Below, one piece after another: positions 28,030 to 36,672 of a stretch of DNA of 64,000 nt (position 1 is the first letter of the stretch; each line of letters begins with the position of its first letter). The notes beneath the pieces were generated by a model that ran no database searches, was not told where the DNA came from, and worked only from the letters and a program-made list of their open reading frames with translations. The DNA is taken from the NCBI RefSeq assembly GCF_000955975.1, contig NZ_JYJF01000021.1, forward strand, positions 5,127 through 69,126. Reading direction: 5' to 3'. The DNA comes from Saccharothrix sp. ST-888 (GTDB lineage Bacteria > Actinomycetota > Actinomycetes > Streptomycetales > Streptomycetaceae). A program made the position numbers and the translations under genes.

Positions 28030-28184
28030 CGGATGCGCCCCCAGAGGGTGTGCTGCGTGATCGGTCCACCGAACGATATCGGTGATCGACCGACTGCACG
28101 GAGTGACGGCTGGGCGCGTTTCGACGTCACATCGAAGATCCGAGGCCCAAGGCCCTGTGTCCGAAGGCCCCAGGCCCGGAAACG

Positions 28185-28235
28185 CCGACAGGCGCCACAG
28201 TCGCCCGGTGTGGGCTGGACTGTGGCGCCTGTCGG
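28185..28235. terminator. Perfect 18-bp stem hairpin
   Basis: CCGACAGGCGCCACAGTC (28185-28202) pairs perfectly with 28218-28235 across a 15-base loop. It probably ends transcripts coming from rpsT on the minus strand. Confidence 0.65.
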
Positions 28236-28308
28236 TTCTGCTGCGAGTACCGCACCCGCGTGGCGAACGCAGGCCGCGTGCGGTACGGAGTCTTGTGCCT
28301 CAGCGCAC

Positions 28309-28370
28309 CGGGTAGAGGGCCGGTCTGCGAGCTGAGGAAGGTGGTCGGGTGGAAAGCGGGTAGAGGGCCG
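28309..28370. repeat. 14-bp direct repeat downstream of rpsT
   Basis: CGGGTAGAGGGCCG occurs at 28309-28322 and 28357-28370, a 48-base period. Significance unknown. Confidence 0.7.
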
Positions 28371-28388
28371 CAGGTTCACGCCGACCGG

Positions 28389-28405
28389 TCCGGGCGAGGC
28401 CCGGA
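28389..28405 (-). terminator. rpsT hairpin
   Basis: TCCGGGC-GAG-GCCCGGA forms a 7-bp stem that starts six bases after the rpsT stop on the minus strand. Confidence 0.55.
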
Positions 28406-28411
28406 GTCGAA

Positions 28412-28669
28412 TCAGGCAGCGACGCGCTTGGTGATCGCGGACTTCTTGTTGGCAGCCTGGTTCTTGTGGATGATGCCCTTGCTCGCGGCCTTGTCGAGAG
28501 CCTTGGAGGCGGCGCGAGCGAGCTCGACGGCCTTCTCGGTCTCACCGGCGGCAGCGGCCTCACGGGCCTTGCGCAGAGCGGTCTTCAGCGAGGACTTGAC
28601 GGCCTTGTTGCGCAGGCGCGCCTTCTCGTTGGTCTTGTTGCGCTTGATCTGGGACTTGATGTTCGCCAC
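28412..28669 (-). CDS. rpsT: 30S ribosomal protein S20
   Basis: The 85-residue, highly basic helical protein begins ANIKSQIKRNKTNEKARLRN and ends HKNQAANKKSAITKRVAA, which is typical S20. The start codon is GTG at 28669, preceded by GAGG about nine bases upstream. It is a single-gene transcript between holA and lepA, the usual position in actinobacteria. Confidence 0.97.
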   Translation of the reverse strand: MANIKSQIKRNKTNEKARLRNKAVKSSLKTALRKAREAAAAGETEKAVELARAASKALDKAASKGIIHKNQAANKKSAITKRVAA

Positions 28670-28797
28670 GAAGGAGCCTCAGTCTGTGATGGATCGGTCT
28701 CGGGTGCGCACCCGGTGCTCCTCGGTCTGCTGAGAGGGCATGCCGAGGCCAGGTGCAGCGCCCTACGCTACCAGGGGCGCCCGTAGCAGCCCAAACC

Positions 28798-28885
28798 GGC
28801 GGCCCCGGCCCCACTCGCCTCACCAGTCTCACCAGTCTCATCGGCCGACCCTGTCTACCCCACCGGCCCCACCGGCCCCACCGGT
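28798..28885. repeat. Short tandem repeats upstream of rpsT
   Basis: Two TCACCAGTC units (around 28819-28838) and three CCCCACCGG units (about 28857-28884) occur in the 270-base gap between rpsT and the monooxygenase gene. No gene is seen in the gap, which must contain the rpsT promoter. Confidence 0.6.
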
Positions 28886-28940
28886 TCTGCCCGGCTCCCG
28901 CAGCCCCCGCAGCTCCGACAGCTCCGGCGGGAGTCGCGGC

Positions 28941-29246
28941 TCACGCGCTGACCAGCGGCTCCCCGTAGTGCTCGACCTCGGGGAACGGCGCGTAGTAGTG
29001 GTGCAGCAGGGCCCGCCACTCCCGGTACTCCGGTGATCCCCGGAAGCCCTCGGTGTGGTCGGCCAGGGTCTCCCACTCGACCTGGAGCAGAAAGCGCGAG
29101 CCGTGCCCCTCGTCCAGGCAGCGCCGCAGTTCCAGTGTGCGGAAGCCCCGTTGGACCGCGATCAGCGGCCTGGCCTGGGCAAACGCCGCGAGGAACTCCT
29201 CCTCGCGGCCGGGCAGGACATCCAGCAGCGCACTCTCCAGGATCAT
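28941..29246 (-). CDS. Antibiotic biosynthesis monooxygenase (ABM) domain protein
   Basis: The 101-residue single-domain protein has the dimeric alpha-beta barrel pattern of ABM proteins: ILESALLDVLPGREEEFLAAFAQA, a middle FRTLELRRCLDE strand and FLLQVEWETLADHTEGFRGSPEYREW. Such proteins include quinone-forming monooxygenases and heme-degrading enzymes, and many have no known role. AAGGA lies nine bases before the ATG; a GTG two codons upstream is an alternative start. It is divergent from lepA. Confidence 0.85.
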   Translation of the reverse strand: MILESALLDVLPGREEEFLAAFAQARPLIAVQRGFRTLELRRCLDEGHGSRFLLQVEWETLADHTEGFRGSPEYREWRALLHHYYAPFPEVEHYGEPLVSA

Positions 29247-29439
29247 GGGCACTGATCCTTCCCCACGCCGTGCCCTCCACGGAAGAGTTCAGGGGGAAGA
29301 GCTGGACGGCGCACAGGTCCGGCGTCGTGGGAAGATGGATGGAACCATTTCGATCGGACGAGACCGTCCGGTCCCCGGGAAGCCGGTCAGCGATGACCCG
29401 GACACCCCGGCCCCCGGACCAACGGAGAATCGGACCAAG

Positions 29440-31311
29440 GTGCCCGCGACCCCCAGCAATGTGCCAGAGCCCAGCCGTACCGACCCGGCGGTGATCCGCA
29501 ACTTCTGCATCATCGCCCACATCGACCACGGCAAGTCCACGCTCGCCGACCGGATGCTGCAGATCACCGGTGTGGTGGACCCGCGCCAGATGCGTGCCCA
29601 GTACCTCGACCGGATGGACATCGAGCGCGAGCGCGGCATCACCATCAAGTCGCAGGCGGTCCGCCTCCCGTGGGCGCCGCGGACCGGTGAGAACGCGGGC
29701 ACGACGCACATCCTCAACATGATCGACACCCCGGGCCACGTGGACTTCACGTACGAGGTGTCCCGCTCCCTCGCCGCCTGCGAGGGCACCATCCTGGTCG
29801 TGGACGCGGCCCAGGGCATCGAGGCGCAGACCCTCGCCAACCTCTACCTGGCGCTGGAGAACGACCTCACGATCATCCCGGTCCTCAACAAGATCGACCT
29901 GCCGGCCGCCCAGCCCGAGAAGTACGCCGCCGAGATCGCGCACATCATCGGCTGCGACCCGGCGGACGTCCTCAAGGTCAGCGCCAAGACCGGTCTCGGC
30001 GTCGAGGACCTGCTCGACCACGTGGTCGACCGGATCCCCGCCCCGGTCGGCGTCAAGGACGCCCCGGCCCGCGCGATGATCTTCGACTCGGTCTACGACT
30101 CCTACCGCGGCGTGGTCACCTACGTCCGTGTGGTGGACGGCCAGCTCACCAAGCGTGAGCGGATCGCGATGATGTCCACCGGCGCCACCCACGAGCTGCT
30201 GGAGATCGGCGTCATCTCGCCGGAGCCGAAGGTGGCCGAGGGGCTCGGCGTCGGCGAGGTCGGCTACATCATCACCGGTGTGAAGGACGTCCGGCAGTCC
30301 AAGGTCGGTGACACGATCACCTCGATGCACAAGGGTGCGACCGAGGCGCTGGGCGGCTACAAGGACCCGCGCCCGATGGTGTTCTCCGGCCTCTACCCGC
30401 TGGACGGCTCCGACTACCCGCTGCTGCGCGACGCCCTGGACAAGCTGCGCCTGAACGACGCCGCGCTGGTCTACGAGCCGGAGACCTCGGTCGCGCTCGG
30501 CTTCGGCTACCGCTGTGGCTTCCTCGGCCTGCTGCACCTGGAGATCATCCGGGAGCGCCTGGAGCGCGAGTTCAACCTCGACCTGATCTCCACCGCGCCG
30601 AACGTCATCTACCGGGTGGTCATGGAGGACGGCAGCGAGCACACCGTCACCAACCCGAGCGAGTTCCCGACCGGCAAGATCGCCGAGGTGTACGAGCCGA
30701 TCGTGCGCGGCACCATCCTGGCTCCGAACGAGTTCGTCGGCGCGATCATGGAGCTCTGCCAGGCCCGCCGCGGCAACCTGCAGGGCATGGACTACCTCTC
30801 CGAGGACCGCGTCGAGCTGCGCTACACCCTGCCGCTCGCCGAGATCGTCTTCGACTTCTTCGACCAGCTGAAGTCCAAGACCCGCGGCTACGGCTCCTTC
30901 GACTACGAGCCCATCGGCGAGCAGAGTGCCAACCTGGTCAAGGTCGACATCCTGCTGCACGGTGACGCGGTGGACGCGTTCTCCGCGATCGTGCACAAGG
31001 ACAAGGCGTACAACTACGGTGTGATGATGGCCGGGAAGCTCCAGAAGCTGATCCCGCGCCAGCAGTTCGAGGTGCCGATCCAGGCCGCCATCGGCTCGCG
31101 CGTCATCGCCCGTGAGACGGTCCGCGCGATTCGCAAGGACGTCCTCGCCAAGTGCTACGGCGGTGACATCTCCCGTAAGCGGAAGCTGCTGGAGAAGCAG
31201 AAGGAGGGCAAGAAGCGGATGAAGATGGTCGGCCGCGTGGAGGTCCCGCAGGAGGCCTTCATCGCCGCGCTGTCCACCGACGCGGACGCCCCGAAGAGCG
31301 AGAAGAAGTAG
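29440..31311 (+). CDS. lepA: Elongation factor 4 (LepA)
   Basis: LepA is a translational GTPase that acts on stalled or back-translocating ribosomes. The 623-residue protein has the G1 motif AHIDHGKST at about residues 26-34, DTPGHVDF, NKIDLP, an EF-G-like domain III-V core (YRCGFLGLLHLEIIRERLEREF) and the LepA-specific C-terminal domain (GDISRKRKLLEKQKEGKKRMK). GTG 29440 matches the family N-terminus (VPATPSNVPEPSRTDP). An upstream ATG at 29335 is in frame and would add 35 low-complexity residues; it cannot be excluded. Confidence 0.96.
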   Translation: MPATPSNVPEPSRTDPAVIRNFCIIAHIDHGKSTLADRMLQITGVVDPRQMRAQYLDRMDIERERGITIKSQAVRLPWAPRTGENAGTTHILNMIDTPGHVDFTYEVSRSLAACEGTILVVDAAQGIEAQTLANLYLALENDLTIIPVLNKIDLPAAQPEKYAAEIAHIIGCDPADVLKVSAKTGLGVEDLLDHVVDRIPAPVGVKDAPARAMIFDSVYDSYRGVVTYVRVVDGQLTKRERIAMMSTGATHELLEIGVISPEPKVAEGLGVGEVGYIITGVKDVRQSKVGDTITSMHKGATEALGGYKDPRPMVFSGLYPLDGSDYPLLRDALDKLRLNDAALVYEPETSVALGFGYRCGFLGLLHLEIIRERLEREFNLDLISTAPNVIYRVVMEDGSEHTVTNPSEFPTGKIAEVYEPIVRGTILAPNEFVGAIMELCQARRGNLQGMDYLSEDRVELRYTLPLAEIVFDFFDQLKSKTRGYGSFDYEPIGEQSANLVKVDILLHGDAVDAFSAIVHKDKAYNYGVMMAGKLQKLIPRQQFEVPIQAAIGSRVIARETVRAIRKDVLAKCYGGDISRKRKLLEKQKEGKKRMKMVGRVEVPQEAFIAALSTDADAPKSEKK

Positions 31312-31323
31312 CACCACCGCAGG

Positions 31324-31351
31324 CGGGCCCGGAGCAGCAGCTCCGGGCCCG
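31324..31351. terminator. Perfect 12-bp hairpin between convergent genes
   Basis: CGGGCCCGGAGC pairs with GCTCCGGGCCCG across the loop AGCA. It lies 12 bases after the lepA stop and serves both strands. Confidence 0.75.
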
Positions 31352-31402
31352 TCGGCGTACCGTCACCCTGGACCGCCGCGTCGTACCGCTGCCGCGCGGA
31401 CG

Positions 31403-32008
31403 TCACCGCACGGTGGCGAGCACCCCGCCGGCGATGGCGGTCTTGGCCAGCCGGGCCGCCGTCCCGGTGAGGACGGTCGGCCGCATCGAGTCGTCCGGGT
31501 GGATCAGCTGGAGCAGCCCGTCCCGGCGGCCGAGGCTGAGGCACTGCACGGCATAGCGGTAGCCGAACGGCTTCACGGTCTGCCCGACGAGCAGCCTGCC
31601 CAGGTACCGGCCCTGCGGCAGGGCGGTGGCGCAGCCCATCCGGAGGGTGCCGATGCCCGGCACGGTGACCGCGGCGGCGTCGCCGATCACATGGACGTCC
31701 GGGTGCGAGACGGAGCGCAGCCGGTCGTCCACCACTGCCCGGCCCGCGCCGTCGACGGTCAGTCCGGCCTCGGCGGCCAGCTCGGGGACGGCCCTGGCCT
31801 GACGGTGCTCCACCTGGCGGCCGCGCAGGAGATGGGCGACGGTGGGCCACTGGCCGCCGCGGCCGGCGGCGGTCTCGTGCCGGCGGATCCGGTGGACGAA
31901 GCGCTCCTCGGGGGCGACCAGGGTGACCCGGTGGGTCCGCCCGGCCCGGGTGGCGGCGGCAAGTCCCGCGTAGCCCGCGCCCAGTACGACGATCTGCTTG
32001 CCCGTCAT
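31403..32008 (-). pseudogene. FAD-dependent NADH dehydrogenase-like oxidoreductase, internally deleted
   Basis: The open frame of 201 residues begins with an intact FAD Rossmann motif (VVLGAGYAGLAAA) and the FVHRIRRHETAAG segment. It then jumps at about residues 65-75 to the C-terminal half (VPELAAEAGLTVDGAGRAVVDDRLRSVSHPDVHVIGDAA). Family members have about 380-400 residues, so some 180-190 are missing, including the NAD-binding region. The frame was kept, so a deletion remnant rather than a frameshift is indicated; the product could be made, since GGAGG precedes the ATG, but is unlikely to be a working dehydrogenase. The neighbouring SigJ-type sigma factor is the usual partner of this enzyme. 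Confidence 0.75.
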
Positions 32009-32073
32009 GGTGTCCTCCCGCTGTGCGATTGCCCTACGTGCGGATTCCGCGCGTTCGCCGAGAGGACGAGGTA

Positions 32074-32120
32074 CTCCGCCCGAGCGTGACCGTGACCTGC
32101 GTCACGGGCCTCGGGCGGAG
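32074..32120. terminator. Long hairpin between sigma factor and oxidoreductase
   Basis: An outer 11-bp stem (CTCCGCCCGAG with CTCGGGCGGAG) encloses an inner GTGAC-CTGC-GTCAC hairpin, just downstream of the sigma-factor stop. Confidence 0.65.
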
Positions 32121-32125
32121 ACGCG

Positions 32126-33019
32126 TCACGACAGGTGGGCGAGCTTCTCCGGGTTGACCACGGCGTACGCCTCGGTGATCCGTCCGCCGGTGACGGCGAA
32201 GGCCACCACGGCGGCGATCCGGCCGTCCGCGGTGCGCAGCGCCAGGCCGGGCTCGCCGTTGACCTGGACGGAGTCCAGGGCGGCGCCCCCGTGCATGCCG
32301 GGCCACTTCCGGGCCAGGCCGGCGACCAGCCGGGAGACCTTGTCGGCGCCGAGGACCGGCCGGACCGCGGCCGAGACGACGCCGCCGCCGTCGGCGTGCC
32401 AGACCACGGCGGGGTCGAGGACGGCGAGCAGCGCCTGGATGTCACCGCCGGCGGCCGCGGCCGCGAAGGCGTGCACCGCCTGCCGGTGTTCGGTCGCGTC
32501 GACCCGGCCGCGTCCCCGGGCGGGGCCGGTCCTGACCCGGCGGCGGGCGCGGGAGGCCAGTTGGCGGGTGGCGTCGGGGGTGCGGTCGAGGGTGGCCGCG
32601 ATCTCGTCGAAGCCGATCGAGAAGACGTCGTGCAGCACGAAGGCGGCGCGTTCGGCCGGGGTGAGCTGCTCCATTACGGCGAGCAGCGCGAGGGAGACCT
32701 CCTCGCCGAGTTCGGCCAGCCGGTCCGGGGTGCGGTCGTCGGTGAGCAGGGGCTCGGGGAGCCACTCGCCGAAGTACGACTCGCGGCGGACCCGGGCCGA
32801 GCCCAGCTGGTCGTAGCAGAGCCGGGTCACGATGGTGGTCAGGTAGGCGCGGGCGTCGGCGACCTGGGTCTGGTCCACGGCGCGCCAGCGCAGCCAGGCC
32901 TCCTGCAGCGCGTCCTCGGCGTCCGCGACCGAGCCGAGCAGCCGGTAGGCGACCGAGCCGAGGTAGCGCCGATTGGCCTCGAACGCGTCCGGGACTGCCA
33001 CTGAGCCTTCGTCACTCAC
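32126..33019 (-). CDS. SigJ-type ECF sigma factor with SnoaL-like C-terminal domain
   Basis: The 297-residue protein has sigma-70 region 2 (about residues 12-80, YRLLGSVADAEDALQEAWLRW), region 4 (about 120-170, LTPAERAAFVLHDVFSIGFDEIAATLDRT) and a C-terminal SnoaL-like domain (about 180-297). This is the ECF41/SigJ class, in which the C-terminal domain regulates activity in place of an anti-sigma factor. It is commonly paired with an oxidoreductase, here the broken gene downstream. The GTG at 33019 has TACGGT (33026-33031 on the minus strand) six bases upstream, so a leaderless start is likely. Region 2 and 4 look intact, so the factor may still act. Confidence 0.9.
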   Translation of the reverse strand: MSDEGSVAVPDAFEANRRYLGSVAYRLLGSVADAEDALQEAWLRWRAVDQTQVADARAYLTTIVTRLCYDQLGSARVRRESYFGEWLPEPLLTDDRTPDRLAELGEEVSLALLAVMEQLTPAERAAFVLHDVFSIGFDEIAATLDRTPDATRQLASRARRRVRTGPARGRGRVDATEHRQAVHAFAAAAAGGDIQALLAVLDPAVVWHADGGGVVSAAVRPVLGADKVSRLVAGLARKWPGMHGGAALDSVQVNGEPGLALRTADGRIAAVVAFAVTGGRITEAYAVVNPEKLAHLS

Positions 33020-33090
33020 CCGCACACCGTAGCGTGTCGGCGGTTCGCCCTCGGGGGTGCGGTCCGCCGTGCAGCAGTTGGGCGCGCGGG

Positions 33091-33630
33091 TCAGCGCCGG
33101 TCCGGTCCGGCGGTGGTCATCAGGTGGCGCAGCAGGTCGTTGAGGGCGGCGGCCTGGTCGGGGGAGAGGCCGCCGAGGGCCTCCTGCTGGACGGCGAGGC
33201 CGGCGGTGACGGCGCGGTCGACCAGGTCGATGCCGGTGTCGGTGAGGGTGATCCGCAGGGCGCGCCGGTCGTTCGGGTCGGGGGAGCGGGTGACCAGGCC
33301 GGCCCGTTCCAGCTTGTCCAGGCGGCCGGTCATACCGCCGCTGGTGAGCATAAGGGTGGCGCTGAGCTCGCGGGGCGAGAGGGTGTACGGGGCGCCGGAG
33401 CGGCGCAGTGTGGCGACCACGTCGAACTCGCCGAGGCCGATGCCGAAGGGCGCGTAGGCGGCCTCCATCCGGTCGCTCATCGTGCGTGCGATCCGGTAGA
33501 TCCGGCCGAAGGCGGCCATCGCGGTGGTCTCCAGGTCGGGACGGACCTGGGCCCACTGGGCGGCGATGGCGTCCACGGCGTCGGCTGCCCCGGCGGGTCC
33601 GGCGGGCGCGGCGCTCTGGCGGTGGTTCAT
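33091..33630 (-). CDS. MarR-family regulator
   Basis: The 179-residue protein contains a winged helix-turn-helix of the MarR type (GLGEFDVVATLRRSGAPYTLSPRELSATLMLTSGGMTGRLDKLERAGLVTR and the wing DPNDRRALRITLTDTGI). It is divergent from an EamA transporter gene, and the 73-base gap holds an imperfect palindrome over the transporter promoter, so local repression is the likely role. The ATG at 33630 lacks a clear ribosome binding site; an upstream TTG at 33663 is less likely. Confidence 0.9.
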   Translation of the reverse strand: MNHRQSAAPAGPAGAADAVDAIAAQWAQVRPDLETTAMAAFGRIYRIARTMSDRMEAAYAPFGIGLGEFDVVATLRRSGAPYTLSPRELSATLMLTSGGMTGRLDKLERAGLVTRSPDPNDRRALRITLTDTGIDLVDRAVTAGLAVQQEALGGLSPDQAAALNDLLRHLMTTAGPDRR

Positions 33631-33669
33631 GGAGCCGAGTCTGGCACAGATCGCTTGGCGCAAAGTGGC

Positions 33670-33698
33670 TTGACGTTGATTAGCTTAGTGTTAAGTTA
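33670..33698 (+). promoter_or_regulatory. EamA promoter with MarR-type operator
   Basis: TTGACG (33670-33675) and TAAGTT (33692-33697) are 16 bases apart, and the -10 ends six bases before the EamA ATG, so the transcript is leaderless. The imperfect palindrome TAGCTTA-GTGT-TAAGTTA (33681-33698) overlaps the -10. It is AT-rich in a GC-rich genome, as MarR operators are. Confidence 0.65.
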
Positions 33699-33703
33699 TT
33701 TGC

Positions 33704-34675
33704 ATGCTCTCCACTTCGACGCGGACGATCGCACTCACGGCTCTCGCCCCGCTCTCCTGGGGCTCCACCTACTTCGTGACCTCCGAGTACCTCCCCGCCG
33801 AGCGGCCGTTCCTCGCCGCCACGCTGCGGGCCCTGCCGGCCGGACTGGTGCTGCTGGCGGTGGGCGGGAAGCTGCCCCGGGGCAGCTGGTGGTGGCGGGC
33901 GGCGGTGCTCGGGGCGCTCAACATCGGGGTGTTCTTCGCCCTGCTGTTCATCGCGGCCTACCGGCTGCCGGGCGGGGTCGCGGCCGTGCTCGGCTCGGCG
34001 CAGCCGCTGGTGGCCACCGGGCTCGCGGTCCTGCTGCTGGGCGAGCGGCCCGGGCGCCGGGCGGTGGTCGCCGGGGTGGCCGGGGTGCTCGGAGTCTCCC
34101 TGGTGGTGCTGCGCTCGACCGCCAGGCTGGACACCATCGGCATCCTGGCCGGTCTCGCCGGCGCGGCCTGCATGGCGGCCGGGACCGTGCTGACCAAGCG
34201 CTGGGGCCGCCCCGAGGGTGTCGGTCCGCTCATCCTGACCGGCTGGCAGCTGACGGCGGGCGGGTTGATGCTGCTTCCGGTCGCACTGCTGGCCGAGGGC
34301 GCGCCGCCCGCGCTGACCGGGACCAATCTGCTCGGCTACGGCTACCTCGCGGTGCTCAACACGGCTCTCGCGTACTGGCTCTGGTTCCGCGGCATCGGCC
34401 GGCTGCCCGCCACCTCGGTGGCCTTCCTCGGTCTGCTGAGCCCGCTCTCCGCCGCCGCGATCGGCTGGATCGCCCTGGACCAGTCGCTGACCGCGATCCA
34501 ACTGCTCGGCATGGCCGTCGCGTTCGGCAGTACGCTGCTCGGCCAGCGGCGCGCCCCGAACCTCGGTACGCAGGGCCTGAAGCGCAGTGAGGGGGAGCCG
34601 AAGCTCCCCCTCACCAGGCCGGCTCCGGACGGCGGGCCGGACCAGGGCCGTCAGTCCACCTCGGCGACCGCCTGA
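33704..34675 (+). CDS. EamA/DMT-family transporter
   Basis: The 323-residue protein shows two EamA repeats, each with about five helices: LAPLSWGSTYFVTSEYLP (first) and GLAGAACMAAGTVLTKRW (second), with the PLVATGLAVLLLGERPG and LNTALAYWLWFRGIGRLPATSVAFLGLLSPL signatures. DMT transporters move amino acids, nucleotides or other metabolites, often outward. The polar C-terminal tail extends 25 bases past the stop of the convergent ABC gene. Control by the divergent MarR protein is likely. Substrate not inferable. Confidence 0.9.
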   Translation: MLSTSTRTIALTALAPLSWGSTYFVTSEYLPAERPFLAATLRALPAGLVLLAVGGKLPRGSWWWRAAVLGALNIGVFFALLFIAAYRLPGGVAAVLGSAQPLVATGLAVLLLGERPGRRAVVAGVAGVLGVSLVVLRSTARLDTIGILAGLAGAACMAAGTVLTKRWGRPEGVGPLILTGWQLTAGGLMLLPVALLAEGAPPALTGTNLLGYGYLAVLNTALAYWLWFRGIGRLPATSVAFLGLLSPLSAAAIGWIALDQSLTAIQLLGMAVAFGSTLLGQRRAPNLGTQGLKRSEGEPKLPLTRPAPDGGPDQGRQSTSATA

Positions 34676-36672
34676 GCGAACTGGGCCTGGTAGAGCCGCG
34701 CGTAGGCACCCTCGGCGGCGATCAGATCGTCGTGGGAGCCCTGCTCGACGATCGAGCCGTTCTCCATCACCAGGATCACGTCGGCGTCCCGGATGGTGGA
34801 GAGGCGGTGGGCGATCACAAAGCTGGTCCGCCCGCTGCGCAGCCGGGCCATGGCCCGCTGGATGAGCACCTCGGTCCGGGTGTCCACCGAGCTGGTCGCC
34901 TCGTCCAGGACCAGGATGCTGGGCTGGGCGAGGAAGGCCCGGGCGATGGTGATCAGCTGCTTCTCGCCCGCGCTGACGCCGGTGCCCTCGTCGTCGATGA
35001 CGGTGTCGTAGCCCTCGGGCAGGGTGCGCACGAAGCGGTCCACGTGGGCGGCCTTGGCGGCGGCGGTGACCTGCTCGCGGGTGGCGCCGGTGGCGCCGTA
35101 GGCGATGTTCTCCGCGATGGTGCCGCCGAACAGCCAGGTGTCCTGGAGGACCATGCCGATGCCGGCCCGCAGTTCCTCGCGGGACATCGCGGCGATGTCC
35201 ACCCCGTCCAGGGTGATCCGGCCGCCGCTGACCTCGTAGAACCGCATCAGCAGGTTGACCAGGGTGGTCTTGCCGGCCCCGGTCGGGCCGACGATGGCCA
35301 CGGTGTGGCCGGGTTCGACCTTCAGCGAGAGACCGTCGATCAGCGGCTTCTCCGGGTCGTACCGGAACGAGACCTCCTCGAAGGCGACCCGTCCGCGCAG
35401 CTCGGCGGGGCGCTCCGGCATGGCGGGTTCGGGCGTCTGCTCGGGGGCGTCCAGCAGTTCGAAGACCCGCTCGGCCGAGGCGACCCCGGACTGCACCAGG
35501 TTGGCCATCGAGGCGACCTGGGTGAGCGGCTGGCTGAACTGCCGGGAGTACTGGATGAACGCCTGCACGTCGCCGATGGTCAGCGCGCCGCTGGCCACCC
35601 GCAGACCGCCGATCACCGCGACCAGCACGTAGTTGAGGTTGCCGATCAGCATCATCGCGGGCTGGATGATGCCGGAGATGAACTGCGCCCTGAAGCTGGA
35701 GCTGTAGAGCGCCTCGTTCTCCCGCGCGAAGACCTCGGCGGCCTGCTGCTGCCGGCCGAAGACCTTGACCAGCGCGTGCCCGGTGTACATCTCCTCGATG
35801 TGCGCGTTCAGCGCGCCGGTGGTCTTCCACTGGGCGACGAACTGCGGCTGCGCCCGCTTGCCGACCTTGGCGGCGACCACCACCGAGACCGGGACCGAGA
35901 TCAGTGCGACCAGCGCGAGCAGCGGCGAGATCCAGAACATCATCGCCAGTACGCCGACGATGCTGAGCAGCGAGTTCACCACCTGGCCCATGGTCTGCTG
36001 CATGGACTGGCCGATGTTGTCGATGTCGTTGGTGACCCGGCTGAGCACCTCGCCGCGCGGCTGCCGGTCGAAGTAGCTCAGCGGCAGCCGGGAGATCTTC
36101 GCGTCGACGGATTCCCGCAGCCGGAAGACCGTCCGGTTGATGGCGCGGGCGGCGAGTCTGCCCTGGACGACGCCGAAACAGGCGGAGGCGAGGTAGATCG
36201 CCAGCACCCAGAGCAGCACGGTGCCGATGGCGTTGAAGTCCATCCCGTGGCCGGGGGTGAAGTTCACGCCGGAGAGCATGTCGGCGACGCCGCCCTTGCC
36301 CTGGTGGCGCAGGCCGTCGATCACCTGGTCGTGGGTCAGCCCCGCCGGCGACTGGCGGCCGACCACCCCGGCGAAGATCAGGTCGGTGGCGTGCCCGAGC
36401 ACCTTGGGCCCGACCACGGCGCAGCCGACGCTGAGCACGCCGAGCGTGAGGACGGCGCCCAGGGTGGTCCGCTCGGGGCGCAGCAGGTTCAGCACGCGCT
36501 TGCCGGAGTTCTTGAAGTCCAGCGACTTCTCCTGGCCCTGGCCGCCCATGAACCGGCCGGGGCCCGCCGGGCCGCGCCGGGCCGCAGCCTCCTGTGAGGC
36601 GGAGTTCCGGCCGCCGCCGCCCGCCGGGGCGTTCTGCGGGGCGGCGGTCGAGGTCTTCTCGGGGGTGGTCAC
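34651..36672 (-). CDS. ABC exporter half-transporter (second gene)
   Basis: The 673-residue protein has a Pro/Gly/Ala-rich N-terminus, an ABC membrane domain of six helices (about 70-390) and a nucleotide-binding domain with Walker A GPTGAGKTT (about residue 461), signature VSAGEKQLI, Walker B ILVLDEATSSVD and the H-loop in VIAHRLSTIRDAD. The signature deviates from LSGGQ. It starts with a GTG that overlaps the stop of the upstream ABC gene (GTGA), so the two are co-translated and probably form a heterodimeric multidrug or lipid exporter. Substrate unknown. Its 3' end overlaps the convergent EamA gene by 25 bases. Confidence 0.93.
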   Translation of the reverse strand: MTTPEKTSTAAPQNAPAGGGGRNSASQEAAARRGPAGPGRFMGGQGQEKSLDFKNSGKRVLNLLRPERTTLGAVLTLGVLSVGCAVVGPKVLGHATDLIFAGVVGRQSPAGLTHDQVIDGLRHQGKGGVADMLSGVNFTPGHGMDFNAIGTVLLWVLAIYLASACFGVVQGRLAARAINRTVFRLRESVDAKISRLPLSYFDRQPRGEVLSRVTNDIDNIGQSMQQTMGQVVNSLLSIVGVLAMMFWISPLLALVALISVPVSVVVAAKVGKRAQPQFVAQWKTTGALNAHIEEMYTGHALVKVFGRQQQAAEVFARENEALYSSSFRAQFISGIIQPAMMLIGNLNYVLVAVIGGLRVASGALTIGDVQAFIQYSRQFSQPLTQVASMANLVQSGVASAERVFELLDAPEQTPEPAMPERPAELRGRVAFEEVSFRYDPEKPLIDGLSLKVEPGHTVAIVGPTGAGKTTLVNLLMRFYEVSGGRITLDGVDIAAMSREELRAGIGMVLQDTWLFGGTIAENIAYGATGATREQVTAAAKAAHVDRFVRTLPEGYDTVIDDEGTGVSAGEKQLITIARAFLAQPSILVLDEATSSVDTRTEVLIQRAMARLRSGRTSFVIAHRLSTIRDADVILVMENGSIVEQGSHDDLIAAEGAYARLYQAQFAQAVAEVD

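Larger units (their letters stand above)
28030..28411. other. Gene-free stretch with hairpins and direct repeats
   Basis: No convincing gene was found in these 382 bases. They hold the upstream region of the gene on the left, the terminators of rpsT, a GATCGGT/ACCGAAC-rich palindromic patch near 28057-28092, and a 14-bp direct repeat. Confidence 0.6.

Noticed and set aside
28855..31317. Minus-strand frame of about 820 codons over lepA
   Set aside because: It is an antisense shadow of lepA and does not match any protein family.
32008..32128. Small ORFs between the sigma factor and the oxidoreductase remnant
   Set aside because: They overlap the strong hairpin and have no ribosome binding site or conserved pattern.
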